Source: Deltaproteobacteria bacterium (GTDB lineage Bacteria; CG2-30-53-67). From it: DNA of 64,000 nt. The stretch spans positions 48,591 to 112,590 of the forward strand of contig JAADIO010000022.1 in the NCBI GenBank assembly GCA_013151235.1, written 5' to 3'. How positions within the stretch are numbered: position 1 is the first letter of the stretch; each line of letters begins with the position of its first letter. A program made the translations under genes and the position numbers. Of the stretch, positions 25,280-34,578 are shown piece by piece. Under the pieces are notes generated by a model that worked only from the letters and a program-made list of their open reading frames with translations, searched no databases and had not been told where the DNA came from.

Positions 25280-25296
25280 ATGATTAATTGAATCAT
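25280..25296 (-). promoter_or_regulatory. Palindromic operator overlapping the perR -10 element
   Basis: ATGATT (25280-25285), AATTG, AATCAT (25291-25296): perfect 6-base arms overlapping the -10 hexamer at 25292-25297. An AT-rich Fur/PerR-box-like palindrome, TTATGATAATAA, also lies at 25330-25341, just upstream of the -35. Confidence 0.55.
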
Positions 25297-25320
25297 ACCA
25301 GTCGCGTTTTTGATTGTCAA
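25292..25320 (-). promoter_or_regulatory. Sigma-70 promoter of perR-rubrerythrin operon
   Basis: Minus-strand TTGACA (25320-25315), a 17-base spacer, TATGAT (25297-25292). The predicted start is near 25285, giving a leader of about 38 bases. Confidence 0.8.
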
Positions 25321-25349
25321 GCAAAATAATTATGATAATAATTTTAGTA

Positions 25350-25710
25350 CTGTATAGATCTATTGTTTTGAAAAGATTGATTTTTCCTTCTCACCATTGA
25401 CAGGAAGAGAACCATTTGATACAAACAGACTAACGGCTCAGGTCGCCTCTCTTTTTCCGCATGACTGGTTACGCCTTCGGCGTGCCCCGCCTTAGATTTA
25501 TCTTTGCCGCTTTCAGCGGCTCTGATGAATAAGGGATCTTGGATCTTGGGGTGTTGCGGTGCTCAAATCCTCAACGTATGAACCTATGCGCCTCCGGTTT
25601 TGCGCTCCTAACGCCTTGTCCTGCAACAAAATAGAAGTAACCTGAACCGTTACCAAACAGAAAATATTTCGCTGTAAATTTCGTAATGAGCATTATAGGA
25701 GGGCTGAAAG
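25350..25710. other. Intergenic region before phosphofructokinase
   Basis: No gene seen. It contains short hairpins (CGCCTTCGGCG near 25468; GCCGCTTTCAGCGGC near 25508) of the dispersed intergenic type. The only clear expression signal is AGGAGGG at 25698, the ribosome-binding site of the next gene. Confidence 0.45.
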
Positions 25711-26940
25711 ATGGCTGAAAAAGTCGCAATCGTCGTAGGCGGCGGTCCGGCTCCGGGAATCAACGGAGTGATCGGTGCCGTTGCCATTGAAGCGATCAAT
25801 CAGGGCAGAGAGGCGATCGGGATCATGGACGGGTTCAAATGGCTCTCGAAGGGGGACGCAAGCCACACCGTTTCCCTGAACCTGGGTCATGTTTCGCGTA
25901 TCCACCTGAAGGGCGGATCGATCCTTCGGACCTCCCGGGAAAACCCCACGAAGAGTCCGGAAAAGATGGCCAATGTCGTTCGTGCTCTCACCGAACTCGG
26001 CGTCCGTTACCTCGTGACCATCGGCGGCGACGACACGGCCTATACCTCCAGCCGGGTGGAAAAGGCGGCCGAAGGAAAGATCTCCGTCTGCCATGTCCCC
26101 AAGACCATCGACAACGATCTGCCGTTACCGCCTGGGGTCCCGACCTTCGGCTATGAAACCGCCCGGGAGGTCGGCGCCAATCTGGTCGCAAATTTGATGG
26201 AGGATGCCAGGACCGCCGCACGATGGTACTTCGTGATCGCCATGGGAAGATCCGCAGGACACCTCGCCCTCGGCATGGGAACGGGTGCAGGCGCCACGAT
26301 GACCCTCATCCCCGAAGAGCTGGGTGAAAAATTTTCTCTCCGGCGGGTTCTCAATATCCTGGAAGGCGCCATCATCAAACGGCTCTCCCAGGGGAAGGAC
26401 CACGGCGTGGCCGTCATCGCCGAAGGGGTGGCGGCCCGGCTTGATCCGGAGTCCTGTTCCTTCGTCAAGGACGCCCCCCGCGACGAGCACGGAAATATCC
26501 GCTTGGCCGAGATCCCCTTCGGAACGGTTCTTAAAAACGAAGTGGGCAAGGAGTTGAAAGAGATGGGGGTCAAGATGACGATCGTGGCCAAGGATATCGG
26601 CTACGAACTCCGATGCAGCCCGCCAACGGCCTTCGACCGCCAGTATACAAGAAATCTGGGATACAGCGCCATTCGTTTCCTCCTCGACGGAGGCTCGGGC
26701 GCCATGGTCCTCTTCAAGGACGGCAAGACCGCTCCGATCCCCTTTGCCGAGATTACCGATCCCGCAACCGGGAAGACCCGAATCCGCACGGCCGATATCA
26801 ATTCCGAGATCTATCAGACGGCCCGGCGCTACATGATTCGCCTCAATCCCGAGGACTTTGAAGGGGAGACCCTGACCCGTCTGGCGGAGACGGCAAAGAT
26901 GAGCCCCGGGGAATTCACGAAACGGTTCAGTGAAATCTAA
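25711..26940 (+). CDS. 6-phosphofructokinase, PPi-dependent type
   Basis: This 409-residue PfkA-superfamily enzyme phosphorylates fructose 6-phosphate reversibly. The N-terminal VVGGGPAPGINGVI, the IGGDDTAYT motif (Asp where ATP-PFKs have Gly, as in PPi-using enzymes), PKTIDNDL (catalytic Asp) and MGRSAGHLALG are visible. GGDDT together with PKTIDND supports pyrophosphate as phosphoryl donor, which is inference from motif only. The ATG at 25711 follows AGGAGGGCTGAAAG. The gene is single and is followed by a terminator. Confidence 0.88.
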   Translation: MAEKVAIVVGGGPAPGINGVIGAVAIEAINQGREAIGIMDGFKWLSKGDASHTVSLNLGHVSRIHLKGGSILRTSRENPTKSPEKMANVVRALTELGVRYLVTIGGDDTAYTSSRVEKAAEGKISVCHVPKTIDNDLPLPPGVPTFGYETAREVGANLVANLMEDARTAARWYFVIAMGRSAGHLALGMGTGAGATMTLIPEELGEKFSLRRVLNILEGAIIKRLSQGKDHGVAVIAEGVAARLDPESCSFVKDAPRDEHGNIRLAEIPFGTVLKNEVGKELKEMGVKMTIVAKDIGYELRCSPPTAFDRQYTRNLGYSAIRFLLDGGSGAMVLFKDGKTAPIPFAEITDPATGKTRIRTADINSEIYQTARRYMIRLNPEDFEGETLTRLAETAKMSPGEFTKRFSEI

Positions 26941-26967
26941 AGGATAGAATAACCTGCATGGATGAAG

Positions 26968-27003
26968 AAGAGGGAGGCCCGGCAATCCAGGCCTCCCTCT
27001 TTG
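26968..27003 (+). terminator. Intrinsic terminator of phosphofructokinase gene
   Basis: The stem AGGGAGGCC (26971-26979) / GGCCTCCCT (26990-26998) is followed by CTTTG. It is 30 bases after the stop codon. Confidence 0.75.
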
Positions 27004-27008
27004 ATGAA

Positions 27009-27129
27009 GTCGTAAAAAGTCCGTTCGACCCTTCGACATGCTCAGGGCGAACGGTGTAAGTGATTGATATTCCGTTCGTGGTGAGCTTGTCGAACCATGA
27101 ACGGAATCCGGAAAACGACTTTTTACGAC
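27009..27129. repeat. Dispersed repeat with terminal inverted repeats, copy 1
   Basis: A 121-bp non-coding element bounded by GTCGTAAAAAGTC (27009-27021) and its exact complement GACTTTTTACGAC (27117-27129). The inside holds CCCTTCGAC, TCAGGGCGAACGG, ATTCCGTTCG and CATGAACGGAAT, which can fold on itself. Complete copy at 63790-63980; half copy at 59768-59825. MITE- or REP-like. Confidence 0.8.
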
Positions 27130-27188
27130 CTTTAAATTCCGGATGAAAAATCGACTACGTTCCACAGGTAAGATTTCACGGAGCCGCC

Positions 27189-28142
27189 ATGACCTTCCTC
27201 TTCCTCTTTGCATTGTTCGTCCTCGGCCTGTTTCTGATGGTCTACGGCGCCGATCGGCTGGTGGAGGGAGGCTCCGCCATCGCAGTGCACTTCAGGATCT
27301 CTCCCCTCGTCATCGGGTTAACCATCGTCTCCTTCGGGACCTCCTTCCCGGAATTCGCCGCCAGCCTCGTCGGCGCCCTCCACGGAAAGACCGATCTGGC
27401 CATGGGCAATGTCATCGGGAGCAATATCTGCAATTTGGGACTGGTTCTCGGCGCGGCGGCCCTGACCCGCCCGATCCGGGTCCGGGGAAGCCTGATCAGA
27501 AAGGAGATCCCCTTCCTGCTGCTGATTTCCGCCATCACATGGTGGATGGCCCGGGATCACCGGATCGGCAGAGGAGAAGGCCTCTTTTTCGTTGTTCTTT
27601 TTGTTCTGTTTGTCTATTACTGCATCCGCACCGCCCGGCAACGGGGCGATGCCTTGCCGCCGGGGCTGCCTCCCGGCAAGTTCATCTCACTCCCCCGGAG
27701 CTTTGGCGCACTCACCTTCGGTCTACTGCTCCTTTTTTTCGGCGCGGACCTGACGATCCGGGCGGCCGTCTCTATTTCGGGAAGGATGGGGATCTCTCAG
27801 GCCGTGATCGGTCTCACCGTCGTCGCACTGGGGACCTCACTACCGGAACTGGTAACCAGCGTCATGGCCCTCCGGAAGGGGGAAGGGGATATCGGCCTCG
27901 GAAACGTTCTGGGGAGTAATATCTTCAATCTCCTCTTTGTGCTGGGAGTCACGGCAACGGTCCATCCCATCCCCTCCTCTCCTCAGTTCTTCCGCTTCGA
28001 CATCCCCGTTATGCTTGCATTCACGGTCCTTCTGATTCCCTTTGCCGGAAGCCGACTTCAAATCAGCCGAAGAGAAGGAGGACTCCTCCTTGCCGCTTAC
28101 TGCGGGTACATCCTCTACCTCGGCCTCCATCACATTCTTTGA
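27189..28142 (+). CDS. Calcium/sodium antiporter, CaCA family (YrbG-like)
   Basis: This 317-residue inner-membrane cation exchanger has about ten hydrophobic segments. The two inverted alpha repeats are clear: VIGLTIVSFGTSFPEFAASL with GNVIGSNICNLGLVLG in the first half, and VIGLTVVALGTSLPELVTSV with GNVLGSNIFNLLFVLG in the second, including the ion-binding Glu and Asn. The ATG at 27189 has CACGGAGCCGCC before it. The length matches bacterial YrbG proteins. It is monocistronic, 50 bases from the convergent ctpA gene. Confidence 0.9.
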   Translation: MTFLFLFALFVLGLFLMVYGADRLVEGGSAIAVHFRISPLVIGLTIVSFGTSFPEFAASLVGALHGKTDLAMGNVIGSNICNLGLVLGAAALTRPIRVRGSLIRKEIPFLLLISAITWWMARDHRIGRGEGLFFVVLFVLFVYYCIRTARQRGDALPPGLPPGKFISLPRSFGALTFGLLLLFFGADLTIRAAVSISGRMGISQAVIGLTVVALGTSLPELVTSVMALRKGEGDIGLGNVLGSNIFNLLFVLGVTATVHPIPSSPQFFRFDIPVMLAFTVLLIPFAGSRLQISRREGGLLLAAYCGYILYLGLHHIL

Positions 28143-28194
28143 ACATGTTTCAGGCAAAGCCAACGGTTCTCCGACCCGGCCCGGAAGACCGGGT

Positions 28195-29526
28195 TCACTT
28201 CGTCGCAAAGGCCGGTTTGATCTTCTCAAAGACCCTCCAGGCCTTCAAAAGGTCGACGGCCTGCTGAAGCTGGTAATCCTGGGGGCTCTTCTTTTCCGCC
28301 TCAGGGCCTTCCTCCGCGGAAGGGCTGGATTCCTTTTTCTTTGCCGGAGGGGCCGCCTTCACATCCGGATTGTCAAGGTGGTTCTTCAAGTCCGCCTCCT
28401 TGATATGATGGAATTCGTCCGGCGCCGCTTTGACAATGACATTTTCTTCCACCACGATATCGGGTGTAATTCCCACATTCTGGATCGATTTGTCTCTGGG
28501 CGTGTAATACTTGGCTGTCGTCAACCGCAGACCGGAACCGTCACTCAAGGGCACGACGGTCTGGACCGACCCCTTGCCGAAGCTCTGGGTCCCCATAATA
28601 ATGGCCCGCCCCCAATCCTGCAACGCACCGGCCGTAATCTCACTGGCGCTGGCGCTCCCGCCGTTGATCAGAACCACCATCGGAAGCCGGGGATAATCAA
28701 AGGCCCCCCTCACTTTGTAGTCGTGACGCCCCTGCGCCCGTCCCTTGGTATAGACCACCAAGGTTCCCTTCGGTAGGAACTTCCCACAAACTTTGACAGC
28801 CTCATCAAGGAGCCCGCCCGGGTTATTCCGCAGGTCAAGGATCAGGCCGTGAATTTTCTCCTCCTTCAGGAGCTTCTGCATCCCGTTTCCGATCTCCTTC
28901 CCGCTGTCCTGCTGAAACTGGGAAAGACGGAGGTACCCGATTCCTCCTTCAAGGAGTTTATATTTCACGCTTTTAACCTTGATCACGGCCCGGGTAATCT
29001 TGAACTTCTTCGGCCTTTTGAATTCCTTTCGCATGATCGTCAGCGTCACCCGGGTTCCCGGTTTTCCGCGCATCAGCTTCACGGCATCCATCAGGCTCAG
29101 ATCCTTCGTCCACTCGTCATCCACTTTCAGGATCACGTCCCCCGCCTTGAGCCCGACCCGGTCTCCCGGGGTGTCCTCAATCGGGGCAATGATTGTCAAC
29201 TGCTTGTCCCGAATGGAGATCTGTATCCCGATACCCCCGAACTTGCCCCGGGTATCAACCTGCAGCTCCTTGTAGGTGTCGGGCTCCATGAAGCTGGAAT
29301 GAGGATCGAGGGCATTGAGCATCCCCTTAATAGCCCCATAGACCAGTTTTTTGGTATCCACCTTCTCCACATAGTTCTGCTGAACCATGTGGAGAACCTC
29401 GGAAAAAATGTTCAACTGCTCGTAGGTTTCCCCCTTGGCCTGTACCCCACTTTCGTGGGTCACACCAACGACAACCAGGATAAAAAGGGACAGAAACAGG
29501 GTCCATGCAAATGACTTTCTTTTCAT
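28195..29526 (-). CDS. ctpA: Carboxy-terminal processing protease, S41 family
   Basis: The 443-residue periplasmic serine protease has a signal peptide (SFAWTLFLSLFILVVVGVTH) and an N-terminal helical region. A PDZ domain follows at about residues 95-175 (GGIGIQISIRDKQLTIIAPI, GLKAGDVILKVDD). The S41 catalytic core has LRNNPGGLLDEAVKV, the nucleophile Ser in GGSASASEITAGALQD and the Lys of QSFGKGSVQT. A Lys/Glu-rich tail is followed by QAVDLLKAW. It lies directly downstream of envC-ftsX-ftsE in the same direction, the usual arrangement in this group. The ATG at 29526 follows TTTGGAGG. Confidence 0.93.
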   Translation of the reverse strand: MKRKSFAWTLFLSLFILVVVGVTHESGVQAKGETYEQLNIFSEVLHMVQQNYVEKVDTKKLVYGAIKGMLNALDPHSSFMEPDTYKELQVDTRGKFGGIGIQISIRDKQLTIIAPIEDTPGDRVGLKAGDVILKVDDEWTKDLSLMDAVKLMRGKPGTRVTLTIMRKEFKRPKKFKITRAVIKVKSVKYKLLEGGIGYLRLSQFQQDSGKEIGNGMQKLLKEEKIHGLILDLRNNPGGLLDEAVKVCGKFLPKGTLVVYTKGRAQGRHDYKVRGAFDYPRLPMVVLINGGSASASEITAGALQDWGRAIIMGTQSFGKGSVQTVVPLSDGSGLRLTTAKYYTPRDKSIQNVGITPDIVVEENVIVKAAPDEFHHIKEADLKNHLDNPDVKAAPPAKKKESSPSAEEGPEAEKKSPQDYQLQQAVDLLKAWRVFEKIKPAFATK

Positions 29527-29579
29527 GAATGAAACCTCCAAAGGTAAGAGAACTTCTTTGACGGAAAACCGTAAAAAAA

Positions 29580-30755
29580 CTACCGCCCGGCAAGCCAGAG
29601 CAGGGGGTCCTGAGGCTCCCCATGGTAGCGGATTTCGAAATAGAGCGCCGGCCCTTTCAAAGAACCCGTTTCGCCGGCCCGGCCAACCGGCTGTCCTTCC
29701 TCAACAATCTCTTTTACGGAGACGAGCAGTTTGGAAAGATGAGCATAGACCGAATAAAACCCCTTTCCATGGTCCAGGATTACCATTCGTCCATAGCCTT
29801 TGAACCAGTCGGCAAAAAGTACCGTTCCGTTGTAAATAGACTTGACCTTCGCTCCCGGTACGGCCGCGATATCGATCCCCCTTGAAAAGATATAGGTGTT
29901 GAACTTTTCATGCTTGTGCTTCCCGAAGCGGGTCAACACCTTCCCCTCAAGGGGCCAGGAGAGCCTCCCCCGATATTTCTCGAACCCGCCGGCAAGGGTC
30001 TGCTTTTGACGGATCAGCTCCTCAATGGTCTGCTGCAACGATCGCGCAGAAGACTGCAGCTCATTCAGCAACTCTTTCTGCGAGGCCTTCTCTTTCCGGA
30101 TCCGTGCCAGAAGGCGGGTACGCTCCTCCCGTTTGGCAATAATTTCCCTATTTTTCTCCTTGAAGGCGTTCTCGAGAGAGAGGACCTTCTTTTCCCGCTC
30201 CGCCAGCTTTGCTTCTTTCCGCTTCAGCGCGGCATAGACCTCCCGGTAACTATCAATACTCTTCTTGTCTTCCCGGGCCAGCACCTGTATGTAACGATAC
30301 CGTTTCAGCATCCCGGCGTAATTCCCGGCGGAGAAAATTGCCTTTACATAGGAATATCCGCCATACTTGTAGAGCTGCAACACCTTGTAGGCGAGAAAAT
30401 TCTGATACTGCCCCAACTCCGCCTTCAGGTCCGAAACCTCCAGTCCCAGTTGGGTCTTCTCCGTTCGCACCTTCTTTAAGGCGATATCATAAGACTCCAA
30501 CTGTTCCCCCTTCAAAGCGAGTTTCCTGTCGATAGCCTCAATCCGGGCGAGGAGTCCCTGCTCCTTCCCGGCAAGACGCCGCAACACTTTCTTCTTTTGA
30601 GAAATATTACGCCGAACCTCCTCCAGAGTATTTTTGTTCGAGTCGATCCGGCCCTCCATCTCCCGGAGACCGGCAGTCACATCGGTAACCAACGCCGCCC
30701 ACAGAAAAAGCAGGACCATCCAAACCGGCCGGGAAGAGCGTTTCACTCCATACAT
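29580..30755 (-). CDS. envC: EnvC-like murein hydrolase activator (degenerate M23 domain)
   Basis: The 391-residue periplasmic protein has a signal peptide, a long coiled coil (about residues 30-265, Lys/Glu/Leu rich) and a C-terminal LytM/M23 domain (VLTRFGKHKH...SRGIDIAA...YAHLS...YFEIRYHGEPQDPLLWL). Zinc ligands of active M23 enzymes are missing: the H of HxGxD is Ser (SRGID) and the H of LHFE is Tyr (LYFE). It should therefore activate amidases, as EnvC does under control of FtsEX. Its start lies 5 bases from the ftsX stop. The coiled coil is the part expected to contact FtsX. Confidence 0.92.
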   Translation of the reverse strand: MYGVKRSSRPVWMVLLFLWAALVTDVTAGLREMEGRIDSNKNTLEEVRRNISQKKKVLRRLAGKEQGLLARIEAIDRKLALKGEQLESYDIALKKVRTEKTQLGLEVSDLKAELGQYQNFLAYKVLQLYKYGGYSYVKAIFSAGNYAGMLKRYRYIQVLAREDKKSIDSYREVYAALKRKEAKLAEREKKVLSLENAFKEKNREIIAKREERTRLLARIRKEKASQKELLNELQSSARSLQQTIEELIRQKQTLAGGFEKYRGRLSWPLEGKVLTRFGKHKHEKFNTYIFSRGIDIAAVPGAKVKSIYNGTVLFADWFKGYGRMVILDHGKGFYSVYAHLSKLLVSVKEIVEEGQPVGRAGETGSLKGPALYFEIRYHGEPQDPLLWLAGR

Positions 30756-30759
30756 CCTC

Positions 30760-31662
30760 TCAGATTTTCAGAAAACGGCCCAGAGACATGAGGCTCCCGA
30801 AGAGCCCCAGGGCCATCCCTGCCGTAACGATCCAGCAAAGCATGGAGACGGAAAGAAAGGAGATGGAAATCTCCTGCATCAGCAGAACCCCCGCGCGGTG
30901 CGTGAGTCTCGGGACCCAGTAATAGTAGATTCCGAAGAGAGCAATCAATGAGAGTACCGCCCCAATCAACCCCTGGAAGAGTCCTTCGATGAGAAAGGGT
31001 CCACGAATAAAGTTGTTCGTGGCGCCGATCAGGCGCATGACCGCCAGTTCATCCCGGCGGGCATAAACGGTGAGACGCACCGTATTGGCAATAATAAAAA
31101 GAATCGCCACACCGAGAAGCCCCCCGAGGATCAACCCGATGAGTCGGAGAATATGGAGAAATGTCATCAGACTCCGGGTCCACTCCTTTCCGTATTGAAT
31201 CTCCTCGAAATCGGGGATTCTCGAAAGTTTCCGGACCAGTTGATCCACGGCCCCCTGGGACCGGGCGGATTTGGACAGACCGATCTCAAAGGACGCCGGC
31301 AGAGGATTCCCCTCCAGTCCGTCCAGCAGGTAGGCTGCTTTCTTATGACCGGATCGAAAACGGGCCAGTGCTTCTTCCTTGGAAACAAACTCCACCCGGG
31401 AAATTTCAGGGTTGCGCCAGAGGATCTTCTTGATCTCTTCAACACGGTCCGGGTCGAAACCACCCTTGAGATAGGCCGTCACCTCCACCTGCCGGACCCA
31501 GCCGTTGGTCATGTGACTTACGTTGGTATAGACAATCAGAAAAGCCCCGAAGATCATCAGGGCAAAAGCAATCGTCACGATCGCAACGATGCTGATGAAT
31601 TTGTTGTGCCGGACACTCCGGGCGCCTTCCTGTACAAAATAAGCCAGATCGGCAAACATCAT
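30760..31662 (-). CDS. ftsX: Cell division protein FtsX
   Basis: This 300-residue inner-membrane permease-like partner of FtsE has four membrane segments: the first near residues 22-45 (ISIVAIVTIAFALMIFGAFL), then a periplasmic loop of about 120 residues (EVTAYLKGGFD, VEFVSKEEAL), and three C-terminal segments (LILGGLLGVAILFIIAN, LIGAVLSLIALFGIYYY, VTAGMALGLFGSL). The cytoplasmic RRDELAVMRLIGATNNFI motif is characteristic. It lies between ftsE and envC; the complex transmits ATP hydrolysis across the membrane to EnvC and so to cell-wall amidases. Confidence 0.94.
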   Translation of the reverse strand: MMFADLAYFVQEGARSVRHNKFISIVAIVTIAFALMIFGAFLIVYTNVSHMTNGWVRQVEVTAYLKGGFDPDRVEEIKKILWRNPEISRVEFVSKEEALARFRSGHKKAAYLLDGLEGNPLPASFEIGLSKSARSQGAVDQLVRKLSRIPDFEEIQYGKEWTRSLMTFLHILRLIGLILGGLLGVAILFIIANTVRLTVYARRDELAVMRLIGATNNFIRGPFLIEGLFQGLIGAVLSLIALFGIYYYWVPRLTHRAGVLLMQEISISFLSVSMLCWIVTAGMALGLFGSLMSLGRFLKI

Positions 31663-31680
31663 CCCTTCCTTATTCTCGAA

Positions 31681-32388
31681 TCAGACCCGGCCGACCCCTG
31701 CGGAATCGGTCACCGGAAGATCGGAGAGAGTGGAGTCGGCAACACAACGGCCGTTCTCCAGCCGGATGACTCGTTTCTTCATCCGTTTGACCATCTCCAT
31801 GTTATGAGTTGCCACGAGGACCGTTGTCCCCCGCAGATGGATCTCCTTGAGAATCTCCATAATTTCTTCCGCCACTCCGCCATCGAGATTCCCCGTCGGT
31901 TCATCGGCAATGAGGATTACGGGATCGTTGACCAATGCCCGCGCAATGGCCACCCGCTGCTGCTCCCCACCGGACAGGCGCAACGGATAGCTGTTGATCT
32001 TGTGCTGCAATCCGACCCGCCGCAGGACATCCCAGGCCCGTCGTTTCATCTCTTTTTTTGTCGTCCCGATCACCCGGAGGGCAAAGGCAATATTATCAAA
32101 GACCGATTTTGAACGGATCAGTTTAAAGTCCTGAAAAACAACTCCGATATTTCGTCGAAGATAGGGGACGCTGCCGCGCCGAAGTCGGGAGAGATTGAGT
32201 CCGTTCACCCGGATCTCACCCCGGTCGGCCTGCTCTTCACAGTAGATCAGTTTCAACAGTGTTGTTTTTCCGGCGCCACTGGGTCCCGTAATGAAAACAA
32301 ATTCCCCCTTCTCCACATGGAGAGAGACCCCTTTCAGGGCACTGTAGTCCTTCTGATAGTGTTTGTGTACGTCAACCATCCGGATCAT
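31681..32388 (-). CDS. ftsE: Cell division ATP-binding protein FtsE
   Basis: This 235-residue ABC ATPase has Walker [13 protein letters not shown], the FtsE-typical [22 protein letters not shown], signature [15 protein letters not shown], Walker [14 protein letters not shown] and a [14 protein letters not shown] switch. The start [11 protein letters not shown] at 32388 matches the family's usual length; a TTG at 32436 would add 16 unconserved residues. The gene is 18 bases upstream of ftsX and begins the ftsE-ftsX-envC-ctpA cluster. Confidence 0.94.
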   Translation of the reverse strand: MIRMVDVHKHYQKDYSALKGVSLHVEKGEFVFITGPSGAGKTTLLKLIYCEEQADRGEIRVNGLNLSRLRRGSVPYLRRNIGVVFQDFKLIRSKSVFDNIAFALRVIGTTKKEMKRRAWDVLRRVGLQHKINSYPLRLSGGEQQRVAIARALVNDPVILIADEPTGNLDGGVAEEIMEILKEIHLRGTTVLVATHNMEMVKRMKKRVIRLENGRCVADSTLSDLPVTDSAGVGRV

Positions 32389-32479
32389 CGGCGGCTCACA
32401 GGGTTGGGTGGACTCGTTGAGTGTCCCCGTTCGCAAATAGGGCGGCGTTGGAGGGCGCAGTATTTACGAACAGAACCAC

Positions 32480-32821
32480 TTACGGATCATCACCGTCCGA
32501 AAGGTAGTCCAGGATAATCTCATCCAGACTTGCTTCTTCCGAAGGTTCCGCGGCTTGGGGATCCTTCGTTTTTTCTTCAAACCTGCCGTCACGAAGGTCC
32601 ATGATCATCTGTTTGTGCTGTTCCTTCATCAGGTTCCGGATCACATTCTCCAAGCAATCGGCCTTCAGGATGTCGGCATAGCTCAATTTGCGGGAACAGA
32701 GGATCTTGCCTTCTTTATATAGGAGGGTTACAATTACAGGATTCTTGATACCGTTATCTTCCGTCTGGACATGAAAATTGTTGTCCTTGTAGACAAAATC
32801 GGTATTATACCCCGTCAGCAT
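32480..32821 (-). CDS. Conserved hypothetical protein
   Basis: The 113-residue cytoplasmic protein has a compact N-terminal beta-rich half (YNTDFVYKDNNFHVQTEDNGIKNP is its hallmark, with LLYKEGKILCSRKLSYADIL after it). The second half is acidic and helical, ending DEIILDYLSDGDDP. I recall the N-terminal pattern (tyrosine-rich start, HVQTED, NP..VTL.Y..G.IL..KK..Y) from other deltaproteobacterial hypotheticals but know no function. It is upstream of ftsE on the same strand with a 91-base gap. Confidence 0.75.
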   Translation of the reverse strand: MLTGYNTDFVYKDNNFHVQTEDNGIKNPVIVTLLYKEGKILCSRKLSYADILKADCLENVIRNLMKEQHKQMIMDLRDGRFEEKTKDPQAAEPSEEASLDEIILDYLSDGDDP

Positions 32822-33089
32822 CCGTGGTTCAGCTCCCTTACAACGTACTGTGCATAACCGGAATTATCCCTTGGATTCCGGAAATATAGCATAGATAAAT
32901 CCGGAGTTGCAAGACATAAAAACCCCGAAGTCCCCCCGAAAATGGTGTCTCTCCGGATCCAATGCATTGAGAAGATTGAAAATTGACAATCCTCATCGAA
33001 ACTCATATGATTCAGAATCGTTAAGAATACAGGAAAACATAAACCGGAATTCACCATTTGCCGACCAAAGAGAAGGGGCCAAGCCGAAC

Positions 33090-34466
33090 ATGGGAAAAAT
33101 CAACGAAAAAAAAATGAACGATTTTATTACAAAAACCCGAAAACCCTTTGAGAACCTGTTGGCAAAATGGGTGGCCCTTCCCACGATCAGCGCCGAATCC
33201 GCCCACAAAAGCGACATTGCAATGGCCGCTGAAGAGGCAGCCGGACTGCTGAAGGGGCTGGGGGGACAAACTGAGACCATCGAGACCGAGGGCCATCCTT
33301 TGGTCATCGGGAACATCCGGAAATTTCCCGATGCCCCCACGGTCCTGATCTACAACCACCTCGATGTACAACCGGCGGAGCCGGAGGACTGGGAAGACCC
33401 GCCCTTTCAGCCGACGCTGAAAGACGGCCGCTACGGAGGCCGGGGAAGTACCGATAACAAAGGACCGGCGCTCACGGCCTACTTCGCCGTGCAATGTGCC
33501 GTGGAGCAGAAGATCCCCCTCAATTATTGTTTTGTCTGGGAATTTGAAGAGGAGATCGGCAGTCCTCATTTTAACACTGCGTTAAAGAGCCGGAAAGAAT
33601 TTATCCGGGCCGATTCCATCCTCGTCTCCGATACGGTCTGGATCGCCCGGGACAGGCCGGCCATACCCTTCGGCATCCGGGGACTCCTCACGGCCACCCT
33701 GACCCTCGAAACGGGGGAACGGGACGCCCATTCGGGGCTGGTCGGAGGGGCGGCCCGCAATCCGGTCGGGGAACTCTGCAACCTCATCGCACAATGCTAT
33801 GACCCCGTAACGGGCGATGTGCATCTGCCCGGTTTTTACGATGATCTTCTGACGTCAAGCGGTGAGGAAATGGAAGGATTCCTTGCATCGGGTTTCAAGG
33901 TCGCCGTTTTTAAAAAGGCCCACGGACTGAAGAGTCTGCGGTTCAAGGAACCGGCAAAGGTGATTGAATCGATCTGGTCGAAGCCGACCTTTGAAGTCCA
34001 CGGCCTGGCCGGAGGCTACACAGGTCAGGGAGTGAAAACCGTTGTCCCTCCCCGGGCGGAGGCCAAGATCAGTATGCGTCTGGTCCCCCGCCAGACCCCG
34101 AAAAAGATCTTTTCCGCTTTGCGGGATTTTGTAAAGGAACGGAATCCAGACGTAAAGGTAAGATTGGAAGCGATCCTGGATCCCTACCTGGCCTCTCCCG
34201 CGGGAGAATATTTCCAGGCAGGGGTGGAGGCAATGACTTTCGGGTTTCAGACCCCGCCCGCCCTGATTCGGGAGGGAGGATCGATCGGCGCCGTGGTTAC
34301 CCTGAACCGGTTACTGAAGGTCCCGGTTACTTTTCTCGGACTCTCGCTGCCGGAACACGGGTATCATGCACCGAATGAATATTTCGAATGGCGTCAGGTC
34401 CGGGGAGGGATCCGGACCTTTCTACACTACTTCAACCGAATCAGCCGGATACCGGAACCCATTTAG
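33090..34466 (+). CDS. M20-family metallopeptidase/dipeptidase
   Basis: The 458-residue cytoplasmic dizinc hydrolase has metal and catalytic residues in YNHLDVQPAEP (His, Asp), GRGSTDNKGP (Asp), FEEEIGSP (Glu-Glu), DTVW and the C-terminal HGYHAPNE. The ERDAHSGLVGGAARNP stretch is the dimerisation domain of CNDP/ArgE-like dipeptidases. The ATG at 33090 was preferred over a far-upstream ATG whose extra residues do not look like protein. The substrate is probably a dipeptide or N-acyl amino acid. Confidence 0.88.
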   Translation: MGKINEKKMNDFITKTRKPFENLLAKWVALPTISAESAHKSDIAMAAEEAAGLLKGLGGQTETIETEGHPLVIGNIRKFPDAPTVLIYNHLDVQPAEPEDWEDPPFQPTLKDGRYGGRGSTDNKGPALTAYFAVQCAVEQKIPLNYCFVWEFEEEIGSPHFNTALKSRKEFIRADSILVSDTVWIARDRPAIPFGIRGLLTATLTLETGERDAHSGLVGGAARNPVGELCNLIAQCYDPVTGDVHLPGFYDDLLTSSGEEMEGFLASGFKVAVFKKAHGLKSLRFKEPAKVIESIWSKPTFEVHGLAGGYTGQGVKTVVPPRAEAKISMRLVPRQTPKKIFSALRDFVKERNPDVKVRLEAILDPYLASPAGEYFQAGVEAMTFGFQTPPALIREGGSIGAVVTLNRLLKVPVTFLGLSLPEHGYHAPNEYFEWRQVRGGIRTFLHYFNRISRIPEPI

Positions 34467-34578
34467 AGATGATATTCCATTCCTTTTGGTCTTGCCCCTT
34501 CATGTACTTCATGGTGAAAGCTTATTGCCTTTGCGTTTGATTTTACTCTGTCCCTCTGTGCCTTTGTGCCTGAGGAGT

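Noticed and set aside
29580-30755. Calling the M23-domain protein an active endopeptidase.
   Set aside because: The first His of HxGxD and the His of the LHFE motif are replaced (Ser and Tyr), so zinc binding is unlikely; an EnvC-type activator fits better.
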